Position numbers and translations under genes: made by a program. Under the pieces are notes generated by a model, which was not told the origin of the DNA, made no database searches, and saw nothing but the letters and a program-made list of their open reading frames with translations. A stretch of 64,000 nucleotides of DNA from Moorella sp. E308F (lineage in GTDB: Bacteria > Bacillota > DSM-521 > Neomoorellales > Neomoorellaceae), in assembly GCF_006538365.1 (NCBI RefSeq), contig NZ_BJKN01000001.1:737639-801638 (forward strand), in the 5' to 3' direction. Below, in pieces: positions 26,663-34,893 of this stretch (within the stretch, counting starts at the first letter, position 1; the number at the start of each line of letters is the position of its first letter).

Positions 26663-28093
26663 GTGAAGACCCAAGGGCAAGCGCCTCTCTGGGAGGCGCT
26701 TTTAAATTACCGGCGCCAGCGACTTAATTCCTGGCATACACCCGGTCATAAGGACGGAGCCTATACCTGGCCCTCCTGGCGGCAGGCCCTGGGGGAGGAA
26801 ACCCTGGGGCTGGACCTTACCGAGGTGCCGGGTTTGGACAATCTGGCCTGTCCCGGCGGGGCCATCCGGGCGGCCCAGGAGAAGGCCGCCGCCTTTTATG
26901 GGGCGGCGCGGACCTTTTTTCTGGTGAATGGGGCCAGCAGCGGCCTTATGGCCGTCATCCTGGCTGTCTGCCGGCCCGGGGATGAGGTTATACTACCCCG
27001 TTATGCCCACCGTTCCGTTTTTAACGGTTTGATCTTGAGCGGGGCCAGGCCGGTTTATATGGAAACGGAATGGCTGGCCTCACCCGGCATCCCTCTGGGG
27101 GTGACCCCGGCGGTTTTAGCCAGAACACTTAAGGCCCATCCCCGGGCCAGGCTCCTGCTCCTGGTTCACCCAACCTATGAGGGGATCGTTCCCCATAGCC
27201 GGGAACTGATAGCCCTGGCCCATGACCATGGCCTGGTCGTCCTGGTAGATGCCGCCCATGGAGCCCACTTCGGCCTTGACCCGATGCTGCCGCCCTCACC
27301 CCTGGCCCTGGGGGGGGATTATGTGGTTCAGAGCACCCACAAGACCATGGGGGCCCTTACCCAGGCGGCCATGTTGCACCTGCGGGAAGCCGGGACAGGT
27401 GATGCAATAGCAGCGGCTTTAAACCTTTTACAGACCACCAGCCCTTCCTATTTACTGCTGGCTTCCCTGGATGTGGCCCGGCTCCAGGCGGAAGAGCGGG
27501 GCCGGCGGGACTGGGGCCGGACTGTGGCCAGGGCGTTGCGGCTGCGGGAAAAACTGGCAGCGGCCGGCATACCCTGCCTGGCCCCTGCAGATGTGACGGG
27601 ACCTGCGGCTTCCGGCCTGGATGTCACCCGCTTGTTGTTGCCGGCGGCCCCTTTCGGTGTCAGCGGGCCGGAAATAGCTGCCTTTTTACGACGCGCCGGT
27701 CAGGAAATAGAGCTGGCCGGGCCGGACTATATCCTGTTAATCATCACCCCCGGCGATGGCGGGGCCAAAATCAATTCTCTCTTGAAAGCTCTGCTGGCCC
27801 TGCCGCGGGTGGCCGGCCGGGTGCCGCCGGAAGCAAATGGTAAAGCGGGAGCAAGTCCCGGCCCCTGGACTGTTCCGCCCCGGCAGGTGCTGACGCCCCG
27901 GGAAGCCTGGCTGGCCCCCCGGCGGGAAATACCCTTAAAGGAGGGGGAAGGCCGGATTTGCGCCGAGCTGATCGCCCCCTGCCCCCCCGGCCTGGCCCTG
28001 GTCGTACCGGGAGAGGTCCTGACCGAGGAAGTAATTGCCAGGCTGGTATGCTTGCGGGGGCCGGAGGGTAAGGTGCTGGTAGTAGATGAGTGA
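26663..28093 (+). CDS. Orn/Lys/Arg decarboxylase family protein (YaaO-like)
   Basis: PLP-dependent fold-type I protein. After a short N-terminus (QAPLWEALLNYRR) comes WHTPGHKDG, then FFLVNGASSGLMA, HRSVFNGLILSGARPVY, LLVHPTYEGIVP, and the PLP lysine in VVQSTHKTMGALTQAA. The C-terminal part has the OKR_DC_C pattern (VVPGEVLTEEVIARL). These enzymes decarboxylate basic amino acids to polyamine precursors; YaaO precedes tmk in many Firmicutes. The start is uncertain: GTG at 26663 (476 residues, possibly leaderless) or GTG at 26645 (482 residues); neither has a clear SD. A terminator-like hairpin lies inside the first codons. Confidence 0.85.
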   Translation: MKTQGQAPLWEALLNYRRQRLNSWHTPGHKDGAYTWPSWRQALGEETLGLDLTEVPGLDNLACPGGAIRAAQEKAAAFYGAARTFFLVNGASSGLMAVILAVCRPGDEVILPRYAHRSVFNGLILSGARPVYMETEWLASPGIPLGVTPAVLARTLKAHPRARLLLLVHPTYEGIVPHSRELIALAHDHGLVVLVDAAHGAHFGLDPMLPPSPLALGGDYVVQSTHKTMGALTQAAMLHLREAGTGDAIAAALNLLQTTSPSYLLLASLDVARLQAEERGRRDWGRTVARALRLREKLAAAGIPCLAPADVTGPAASGLDVTRLLLPAAPFGVSGPEIAAFLRRAGQEIELAGPDYILLIITPGDGGAKINSLLKALLALPRVAGRVPPEANGKAGASPGPWTVPPRQVLTPREAWLAPRREIPLKEGEGRICAELIAPCPPGLALVVPGEVLTEEVIARLVCLRGPEGKVLVVDE

Positions 28094-28133
28094 GAAATGT
28101 TTATTCTTTAGGAAAAAGTGCAGGTGACGTTAC

Positions 28134-28769
28134 GTGCCTGGCGGCCTGTTCATTACCCTGGAGGGTCCGGACGGTGCCGGCAAGACTACCCAGATGGAAC
28201 GCCTGGAGCGTTTCTTACGCCGGCGGGGCTATGCTGTCGAATGTACCCGGGAACCCGGCGGGACGCTCCTGGCTGAAGCCATCAGGCAGCTGCTCCTGGA
28301 ACCGCGCTACGGTCCTGTTGATGCCCGGGCCGAAATCCTGCTCTATGCTGCCGCCAGGGCCCAGCATGTAGCCGAGCGCATCCGGCCGGCCCTGACAGCA
28401 GGGAAAATAGTCCTCTGCGACCGCTTTACAGATTCCAGCATCGCCTACCAGGGTTACGGCCGCAAGCTGGGGATAGAGATGGTGCGCCAGGTAAACAAAA
28501 TGGCTACCGGGGGCCTCTTACCGGATCTTACCCTTTTAATCGATGTACCGGTAGAGTTGGGTTTGGCGCGGCTCCGGGGGAAAGGAACTGCCGACCGCCT
28601 GGAGGGGGAAGACCTCGCCTTTCACCGGCGGGTACGCCGGGGTTACCTGGAATTGAGGCGCCTGGAGCCGCAGCGCGTTCGCCTCATTGATGGTACCGGT
28701 TCCCCGGATGCTGTGTGGTCGCAGATTGAAAAGGTAGTAGAGCCCTGGCTGGAAGCGAGGGGAGGCTGA
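28134..28769 (+). CDS. tmk: Thymidylate kinase
   Basis: 211 residues. P-loop in LEGPDGAGKTTQMERL (residues 8-17), DR(F/Y) motif CDRFTDSSIAYQGYGR, and the lid region (ADRLEGEDLAFHRRVRRGY). It phosphorylates dTMP to dTDP. GTG start at 28134 with AGGTGAC upstream. Stop abuts the holB start without spacing. Confidence 0.95.
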   Translation: MPGGLFITLEGPDGAGKTTQMERLERFLRRRGYAVECTREPGGTLLAEAIRQLLLEPRYGPVDARAEILLYAAARAQHVAERIRPALTAGKIVLCDRFTDSSIAYQGYGRKLGIEMVRQVNKMATGGLLPDLTLLIDVPVELGLARLRGKGTADRLEGEDLAFHRRVRRGYLELRRLEPQRVRLIDGTGSPDAVWSQIEKVVEPWLEARGG

Positions 28770-29645
28770 ATGGCAGCAGGAGAGCAGATGGCAGGTGTGA
28801 AGCCGAAAGCTTTAATGGCGGCCCGCCGGCAGCTGCAGCAGGCCCTGCAAAAGGGTAAACTCGCCCATGCCTATCTCCTGGCAGGCGGTAGTGAGGCTGC
28901 GCGGATAGAACTGGCCAGGTACCTGGCTGCGGCCCTGAACTGCCGGGAACCCCGCGAGGGGGAACCCTGCGGCCGCTGTCGTTCCTGCCGGCAAATGGCC
29001 GGCGGTAACCACCCGGATTTTTATCTCTTCAAGCCCCAGGGTACCACGCTAAAAATTGACCAGATCCGGGAACTGGAAAGGCAGTTGGCTTTTCGGGCCT
29101 TCCAGGGAGGGGCCAGGGTGGCCGTCCTGGCCGGGGCCGATGCTATGACCGAAGCAGCAGCCAACTGTTTGCTGAAGACCCTGGAAGAGCCCCCGGAAGG
29201 AGCTTATCTTATTTTACTGGCTGCCCAGCCGGACTTATTGCTGCCCACCATCCGTTCCCGCTGCCAGGAACTGCACCTGGGCTGGGAAAGCGGGGTTTCG
29301 CCTGCCGGTGTCACTTACTGGAACCGCCTGACGAGGGCCGGTTTGGCGGCAATGTTGCAAGAAATCCTGCCCGAGCTGGAAAAGGAAAACGATCTCCAGG
29401 GCGTTCTCCAGGCCATGGCCCTGGCCTGCCGGGACCAGCTGGTCTGGCAGTTAACAGGAGCGGCAACACTATTACTGCAGCCAGGATGCTTTTTACCGGT
29501 ACCGCTGTCACCGCGGAAACTATGGCGTTGTTTCCGGCTCATCCAGGCTGCGCAGGCGGCTATTGAACGCAACGGCAACCGCCGCCTGGCCCTGGAAGTA
29601 TTGATGTTTAACCTGCACCGGGAGCTGGCCGATACCCCTGTATAG
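28770..29645 (+). CDS. holB: DNA polymerase III delta' subunit
   Basis: 291 residues, clamp-loader fold like DnaX: KGKLAHAYLLAGGSE in the P-loop position without a working GKT (normal for delta'), a zinc module of four cysteines (CREPREGEPCGRCRSC), LLKTLEEPPEGAYLIL and SRCQEL. It pairs with DnaX in the clamp loader. The ATG follows the tmk TGA directly. Confidence 0.92.
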   Translation: MAAGEQMAGVKPKALMAARRQLQQALQKGKLAHAYLLAGGSEAARIELARYLAAALNCREPREGEPCGRCRSCRQMAGGNHPDFYLFKPQGTTLKIDQIRELERQLAFRAFQGGARVAVLAGADAMTEAAANCLLKTLEEPPEGAYLILLAAQPDLLLPTIRSRCQELHLGWESGVSPAGVTYWNRLTRAGLAAMLQEILPELEKENDLQGVLQAMALACRDQLVWQLTGAATLLLQPGCFLPVPLSPRKLWRCFRLIQAAQAAIERNGNRRLALEVLMFNLHRELADTPV

Positions 29646-29712
29646 AGCGGGAACTTTCGTGATGCTTAGCTTCCACCATTATTAAATAGACGCAAATGCA
29701 GGGAGGTGAAAC

Positions 29713-30525
29713 ATTATAGTTACTGTTATTGGCGTTCGGTTTAAAAAGGCCGGTAAAATATATTACTTTGACCCTGGCGAACTGGAGCTTAACAGGGGCG
29801 ACCATGTAATCGTGGAGACTACCCGGGGCCTGGAATATGGTGAAGTGGTCATCCCGCCGCGCCAGGTTGATGAAGACCAGGTAGTGCAGCCGTTGCGGCC
29901 GGTTATCCGCCGGGCAACGGCGGCCGATACCGAACAGGTGAATATCAACCGCCAGAAAGAGAAGGAAGCCTTCGTCATCTGCCGGCAAAAAATTGCCGAG
30001 CACGGTTTGCCCATGAAATTAATTGACGTCGAATTTACCTTTGACGTGAGCAAAATCATTTTCTACTTTACGGCCGAAGGGCGGGTCGACTTTCGCGAGC
30101 TGGTCAAAAACCTGGCGGCTATCTTTCGCACCCGCATAGAATTACGCCAGATTGGTGTCCGGGATGAAGCCAAGACGCTGGGTGGGCTGGGTTGCTGCGG
30201 CCGGCCTATCTGCTGTGCCACTTTTCTGGGTGAGTTTGACCCGGTTTCCATCCGTATGGCCAAAGAACAAAACCTGTCTTTAAATCCCACCAAGATTTCA
30301 GGCCTGTGCGGCCGGCTTATGTGTTGCCTGCGTTACGAGAATAACGTTTATGAAGAGGCACGACGCCACTTCCCTCCGTGTGGCACCATGGTCAAGACAC
30401 CGGCAGGTTCGGGCCGGGTAACAGGGCACAATATCCTTAAGGAAACCGTCATGGTCGAAATACCCGAGCATGGTACTATGGAATTTCCCCTGAAAAATAT
30501 CGGGAGAGAAGAGCATGAGCAGTAA
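29713..30525 (+). CDS. yaaT: PSP1/YaaT (RicT) family protein, non-canonical start
   Basis: About 270 residues. TVIGVRFKKAGKIYYFDPGE is the conserved N-terminus, and a cysteine-rich centre (GLGCCGRPICCATFL and GLCGRLMCCLRYE) matches the iron-sulfur-binding RicT region. In Bacillus RicT works with RicA/RicF in sporulation, competence and RNase Y control. GGGAGGTG at 29701-29708 is followed by ATT (29713) and ATA (29716), with no ATG, GTG or TTG before the conserved block. Alignment by eye with Bacillus YaaT (M-Y-N-V-V-G-V-R) puts the start at ATT or ATA. The first ATG, 29812, would cut off 33 conserved residues. Confidence 0.85.
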   Translation: MIVTVIGVRFKKAGKIYYFDPGELELNRGDHVIVETTRGLEYGEVVIPPRQVDEDQVVQPLRPVIRRATAADTEQVNINRQKEKEAFVICRQKIAEHGLPMKLIDVEFTFDVSKIIFYFTAEGRVDFRELVKNLAAIFRTRIELRQIGVRDEAKTLGGLGCCGRPICCATFLGEFDPVSIRMAKEQNLSLNPTKISGLCGRLMCCLRYENNVYEEARRHFPPCGTMVKTPAGSGRVTGHNILKETVMVEIPEHGTMEFPLKNIGREEHEQ

Positions 30526-30832
30526 TTTTGCGGATTCTCAAGGCGGCACACTGGCTGTAGCCCTGGCGGAACTGGAAGGGCACCTGGGTGAGGTTTTAAA
30601 GGAAGTCCGGCGCCTCCGGGCTTTAGCGCGGGCCCTGGAGGAAGAAAACCAGCGCCTCAGGACTATCATGTTTGCAGAACAGGCCGGGGAAGGAGGTTAC
30701 CAGCAGCTATTACGCTTTTATGAGGAGGGTTTCCACGTTTGCCCGCCCCATTTTGCCCGGGTGCGGGATAGTGATGGCTGCCTTTTCTGCTTGAGTTTCT
30801 TAGAGAAGAAGGGATTACATCCCCATGGCTAG
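30515..30832 (+). CDS. yabA: Replication initiation control protein YabA
   Basis: 105 residues: an N-terminal coiled coil (LAELEGHLGEVLKEVRRLRA, ALARALEEENQRL) for tetramer formation, a linker, and a C-terminal zinc module (HVCPPHFARVRDSDGCLFCL). In Bacillus YabA binds DnaA and DnaN and restrains initiation. The ATG overlaps the yaaT end by 11 bases. A rather short linker, otherwise normal. Confidence 0.9.
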   Translation: MSSNFADSQGGTLAVALAELEGHLGEVLKEVRRLRALARALEEENQRLRTIMFAEQAGEGGYQQLLRFYEEGFHVCPPHFARVRDSDGCLFCLSFLEKKGLHPHG

Positions 30833-31682
30833 CCTTTACCTGGTAGCAACCCCCATTGGCAATCTGGAAGACATTACCCTGCGGGCTCTAAAGGTCCTGC
30901 AGGAGGTCGATTTAATCGCTGCTGAGGATACACGCCGCACCCGGGAACTCCTGGCCCATTATGATCTGCACACGCCCCTGACCAGTTATCACCGCCACAA
31001 CCAGGCCAGTAAAACTCCTTATTTATTAAAGATGCTCCAGGAAGGCAAGGAGGTTGCTGTTGTTTCCGATGCCGGCCTACCGGGCATCAGCGACCCGGGA
31101 GAAGAGCTGGTGCGGCGAGCGATAGCCGCCGGCATCACAGTAGTACCCATTCCCGGCGCCAACGCCGCCCTTACGGCCCTGGTGGCCTCCGGTTTACCGG
31201 CCGGCCGTTTCGTCTTTGAGGGTTTTTTGCCCCGGGCCGGGAAGGAGCGCCGGGAAAGGCTGGCAGCCCTGGCGGCCGAGGAACGGACCTTGATTTTTTA
31301 TGAGGCCCCGCATCGCCTGGTGGCTACCCTGGCGGATTTAACGGCAACCTTGGGAGAACGCCGGGTTGCCGTTGGCCGGGAGCTGACAAAAAAATTTGAG
31401 ACCATCTGGCGGGGGTTGCTGTCGGAAGCAGTAGCGCATTTCCAGGCCAACCCGCCCCGGGGAGAGATTACCCTGGTAGTGGCCGGGGCCGACCCGCCCC
31501 CCTTGCCGGCTTATGATCCGGCCCGGGCGGCAGCGGAGGTGGCGGAGCTGGAAGCTGCCGGTTGCGACCGTAAAGAGGCTATGGCCAGGGTAGCCAGGCG
31601 CTACGGCCAGCCCCGGCGGGAAATTTATCGCGCCTGCCTGCAGGCCCGTAAAAAAGGCTGCCAGGCTCCCCTGACAAAATAA
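30825..31682 (+). CDS. rsmI: 16S rRNA (cytidine-1402-2'-O)-methyltransferase
   Basis: 285 residues, tetrapyrrole-methylase fold: LYLVATPIGNLEDITLRAL at the start, EDTRRTRELLAHY, VVSDAGLPGISDPGEELV and PIPGANAALTALVASGL. It methylates the 2'-hydroxyl of C1402 with SAM. Overlaps yabA by eight bases. Ends just before the shared terminator with abrB. Confidence 0.95.
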   Translation: MASLYLVATPIGNLEDITLRALKVLQEVDLIAAEDTRRTRELLAHYDLHTPLTSYHRHNQASKTPYLLKMLQEGKEVAVVSDAGLPGISDPGEELVRRAIAAGITVVPIPGANAALTALVASGLPAGRFVFEGFLPRAGKERRERLAALAAEERTLIFYEAPHRLVATLADLTATLGERRVAVGRELTKKFETIWRGLLSEAVAHFQANPPRGEITLVVAGADPPPLPAYDPARAAAEVAELEAAGCDRKEAMARVARRYGQPRREIYRACLQARKKGCQAPLTK

Positions 31683-31710
31683 AAGGCGCCTGAAGGCGCC
31701 CCTTTTCCAT
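31680..31710. terminator. Bidirectional terminator between rsmI and abrB
   Basis: GGCGCC/GGCGCC hairpin (31685-31700) flanked by A-rich and T-rich runs, so that either strand shows a T run after the stem. Confidence 0.75.
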
Positions 31711-31727
31711 ACTTGCTTTTACCTGAT

Positions 31728-31985
31728 TTAGACAGCCCTGGCCTGCTGGCTCATGGCTTCCAGGCATGACCGGCAGACGTTTTTGCCGTGGAAATTGACG
31801 ATGTCCTCGGCATTACCACAGAAAACACAGCCGGGCTCATACTTTTTCAGGATAATTTTCTCGTGGTCGACGTAAATCTCCAGGGCGTCTTTTTCATCGA
31901 TGCCCAGGGTACGCCGCAGCTCAATGGGAATGACTACCCGGCCGAGCTCGTCCACTTTACGTACCACACCCGTAGATTTAATCAT
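31728..31985 (-). CDS. abrB: AbrB-family transition-state regulator with C-terminal zinc finger
   Basis: 85 residues. The N-terminal swapped-hairpin DNA-binding domain reads STGVVRKVDELGRVVIPIEL then RRTLGIDEKDALEIYV. The C-terminus adds CVFCGNAEDIVNFHGKNVCRSC, two CxxC pairs likely to bind zinc. AbrB represses transition-phase and sporulation genes in Bacillus. It is transcribed away from metG, as in Bacillus; ATG at 31985, with GGGGAGGGGAG upstream on the minus strand. Confidence 0.93.
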   Translation of the reverse strand: MIKSTGVVRKVDELGRVVIPIELRRTLGIDEKDALEIYVDHEKIILKKYEPGCVFCGNAEDIVNFHGKNVCRSCLEAMSQQARAV

Positions 31986-32107
31986 GGCTCTCCCCTCCCC
32001 ATTTCAACATGTTTCGACAACCTGTCTATATGGTACCAGCGTTTCCAGTAAAAGTCAACCATATTTCGGACAAAAAATTAGCCTTCTCGCGCCATTATAG
32101 CCAAAAC

Positions 32108-32137
32108 TTGACAACTTGCTCTTTTTTTTAATATAAT
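32108..32137 (+). promoter_or_regulatory. Consensus promoter of metG
   Basis: TTGACA at 32108-32113 and TATAAT at 32132-32137, both perfect, spacer 18 bases, 33 bases before the metG ATG. Confidence 0.8.
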
Positions 32138-32169
32138 ACTCCTGAATTTGCCGAAAGGGGACGACCAGG

Positions 32170-34122
32170 ATGGGGGACAAGGTTTTCTACGTTACCACCC
32201 CTATTTATTATCCCAGCGATAAACTGCATATTGGTCATGCCCTGACGACCACCATGGCCGATACCCTGGCCCGCTACAAGCGCCTGCGTGGTTATGATGT
32301 TTATTTTCTCACCGGTTCCGACGAGCACGGCCAGAAGATCCAGCGCAAGGCCCGGGAAGCAGGCCTGCCGCCCAAAGCGTACGTTGACGGGATAGTGGCC
32401 ACTTTCCAGGAACTCTGGCGCCGTCTTAATATTTCTTATAACGACTTTATTCGCACCACCGAACCGCGCCATACGCGGGTGGTCCAGCAGCTGCTGCAAA
32501 AAATTTACGACCAGGGGGATATCTATAAGTCCACCTACGAGGGCTGGTACTGTACCCCCTGTGAAACCTTCTGGACAGAACGGCAGCTCAAGGACGGCAA
32601 CTGCCCCGACTGCGGCCGGCCGGTGGAACTGGTAAAGGAAGAAAGCTATTTCTTCCGGATGAGTAAATATGCCGATCGCCTGTTGCAATATATAAAAGAA
32701 CATCCTGACTTCATCCTGCCCGTTTCCCGGCGCAACGAGATGATCAGCTTTATTGAAGGCGGCCTTGAGGACCTGTGTATATCCCGGACCACCTTTGACT
32801 GGGGTATACCGGTGCCCATGGACCCCAGGCATGTTATTTATGTCTGGTTTGATGCCCTCACCAACTACATTTCCGCCCTGGGCTACGGCACGGAAGATGA
32901 TCGCCTCTTCCGTAAATACTGGCCGGCTGCCGTGCACCTGGTGGGTAAGGATATCGTCCGCTTCCATACCATTATCTGGCCCATTATCCTCATGGCCGCC
33001 GGTATTGACCCGCCGCGCCAGGTCTTTGGCCACGGCTGGCTCCTGGTGGACGGCGGCAAGATGTCCAAGTCCAGGGGCAATGTTGTCGATCCCATGGTGC
33101 TCATCGATCGCTACGGCGCCGACGCCATCCGTTATTTCCTCTTGCGGGAAATGCCCTACGGCGCCGACGGTTACTACAGTGAAGAGGCCTTAATTGCCCG
33201 CATCAATACCGATCTGGCCAACGACTTTGGCAACCTGTTGAGCCGCACGACGGCCATGATTGAAAAATTTAACGGCGGGGTGATTGCCGCGCCCTGCAGC
33301 CCGGAGCCCCTGGATGAGGAGTTAAAGGCCATAGCCAGGGCTGTGCCGGATGAGGTGGACGCGGCCCTGAACAATTTTGAATTCGCGCGGGCCCTCACCG
33401 CCATCTGGCGCCTGGTTAACCGGGCCAATAAATACATTGAGGAGACGGCTCCCTGGGCCCTGGCGAAAGACCCCTTAAAGAAACCGCGCCTGCAGACGGT
33501 CCTTTACAACCTGGCCGAGGCCATGCGCCAGGCTACCATCATGGTGGGGCCCTTTATGCCCGGCGTACCGGCCCGGGTGTGGGAGCAGCTGGGCCTTGCG
33601 CATGTCCCTGCGGCCCATACGTGGGAAAGCCTGGCCACCTGGGGAGGGATTCCCGCCGGCACCCGGGTGAAACGAGGCCCGGCCCTCTTCCCTCGCATTG
33701 AACTTGACGAACAGGAAGGAGAAGACCAGGTGACACTACAGGAGAAGCCGGCGACGTCGCCCGCAGTTAAAGAAGACACAGCTGTTAAACCCGTGGCCGA
33801 AGAGATAACCATCGAGGAATTCGCCCGGCTCAAGCTGCGGGTAGCTGAGGTGCTGGCCGCAGAAAAGGTGGCCAACGCCGACAGGCTCCTGAAGCTGGAA
33901 GTTAAAGTTGGTGACGAACGGCGGACTATCGTGGCGGGCATCGCCCGCTACTACCGGCCGGAAGAACTGGTGGGCAAAAAGGTGGTTATTGTAGCCAACC
34001 TGAAGCCGGCCAAAATTAAGGGCATTGTCTCCCAGGGGATGGTGCTGGCGGCTGTCGCCGGCGATACCTTAAGCCTCATCACACCGGAGCGGGCTGTTCA
34101 GGACGGCGCCCAGGTGCGGTAA
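32170..34122 (+). CDS. metG: Methionyl-tRNA synthetase with C-terminal tRNA-binding domain
   Basis: 650 residues, class I synthetase. HIGH signature at KLHIGHALTTTMAD, zinc knuckle CTPCETFWTERQLKDGNCPDC, KMSKS in DGGKMSKSRGNVVDP, anticodon domain from about 380 to 520, then a linker rich in E, T and P and a tRBD/EMAP-II-like domain (LKLRVAEVLAAEKVANADRL...GIVSQGMVLAA). The ATG at 32170 follows GAAAGGGGACGA. The tatD gene starts on the base after its stop. Confidence 0.97.
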   Translation: MGDKVFYVTTPIYYPSDKLHIGHALTTTMADTLARYKRLRGYDVYFLTGSDEHGQKIQRKAREAGLPPKAYVDGIVATFQELWRRLNISYNDFIRTTEPRHTRVVQQLLQKIYDQGDIYKSTYEGWYCTPCETFWTERQLKDGNCPDCGRPVELVKEESYFFRMSKYADRLLQYIKEHPDFILPVSRRNEMISFIEGGLEDLCISRTTFDWGIPVPMDPRHVIYVWFDALTNYISALGYGTEDDRLFRKYWPAAVHLVGKDIVRFHTIIWPIILMAAGIDPPRQVFGHGWLLVDGGKMSKSRGNVVDPMVLIDRYGADAIRYFLLREMPYGADGYYSEEALIARINTDLANDFGNLLSRTTAMIEKFNGGVIAAPCSPEPLDEELKAIARAVPDEVDAALNNFEFARALTAIWRLVNRANKYIEETAPWALAKDPLKKPRLQTVLYNLAEAMRQATIMVGPFMPGVPARVWEQLGLAHVPAAHTWESLATWGGIPAGTRVKRGPALFPRIELDEQEGEDQVTLQEKPATSPAVKEDTAVKPVAEEITIEEFARLKLRVAEVLAAEKVANADRLLKLEVKVGDERRTIVAGIARYYRPEELVGKKVVIVANLKPAKIKGIVSQGMVLAAVAGDTLSLITPERAVQDGAQVR

Positions 34123-34893
34123 ATGCCGGAACTCATTGATTCCCACGCCCACCTCAACGATCCGGCCTTTGCCGCCGACCTGAACGGTGTCCTGGGCCGT
34201 CTGCAGGAGGCCGGCGTCGTGGCCGTAATCAACGTGGGTTATGATGTATCCTCTTCCCGGCGGGCGGTGGAGCAGGCCCACGCCTGGCCCTTCATCTACG
34301 CTGCCGTGGCCGTCCACCCCCATGATGCGGCGACTTTCGACACTGAGGCGGAGGCGGTCATCGGCGGCCTGGCAAGGGACAGCCGGGTGGTGGCCATTGG
34401 CGAAACGGGGCTTGACTACTATCGCAACCTTTCGCCGCGGCAACGCCAGCAGGAAGTCTTTCGCTGGCACCTGGAGCTGGCCCGATCTTTACGCCTGCCG
34501 GTGATTATCCATGACCGTGACGCCCATGGGGATACCCTGCGGATTTTAAAAAAGGCTGGGCCTTTCCCGGCGGGGGGCGTTCTCCACTGCTTCTCCGGCA
34601 GCTGGGAAATGGCCCGGGAGTGCCTGGAGATGGGCTTTTATATCTCCTTTGCCGGCCCGGTGACCTTTAAAAATGCTTCCAAGTTGCGGGCTGTAGCGGC
34701 ACAGGTACCTCTGGAGCGGCTGCTGATTGAAACCGACTGCCCTTACTTAACCCCGGAACCGTACCGCGGCCGGCGCAACGAACCGGCTTATGTAGAATTG
34801 GTGGCCGGGGCCATAGCCGCTGTCCGGGGCCTGGCACCGGAAGCCGTCAGCGAAGCCACCGCGGCCAACGCCCGGCGCCTGTTTGGGATTTGA
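34123..34893 (+). CDS. tatD: TatD-family metal-dependent hydrolase
   Basis: 256 residues, amidohydrolase-type barrel. Metal ligands are seen in IDSHAHLNDPAF, AIGETGLDYYR, LPVIIHDRDAH, VLHCFSGS and LIETDCPYLTPEP. Known members act as 3'-5' exonucleases/DNases. Starts directly after metG, so expression is coupled to it. Confidence 0.92.
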   Translation: MPELIDSHAHLNDPAFAADLNGVLGRLQEAGVVAVINVGYDVSSSRRAVEQAHAWPFIYAAVAVHPHDAATFDTEAEAVIGGLARDSRVVAIGETGLDYYRNLSPRQRQQEVFRWHLELARSLRLPVIIHDRDAHGDTLRILKKAGPFPAGGVLHCFSGSWEMARECLEMGFYISFAGPVTFKNASKLRAVAAQVPLERLLIETDCPYLTPEPYRGRRNEPAYVELVAGAIAAVRGLAPEAVSEATAANARRLFGI

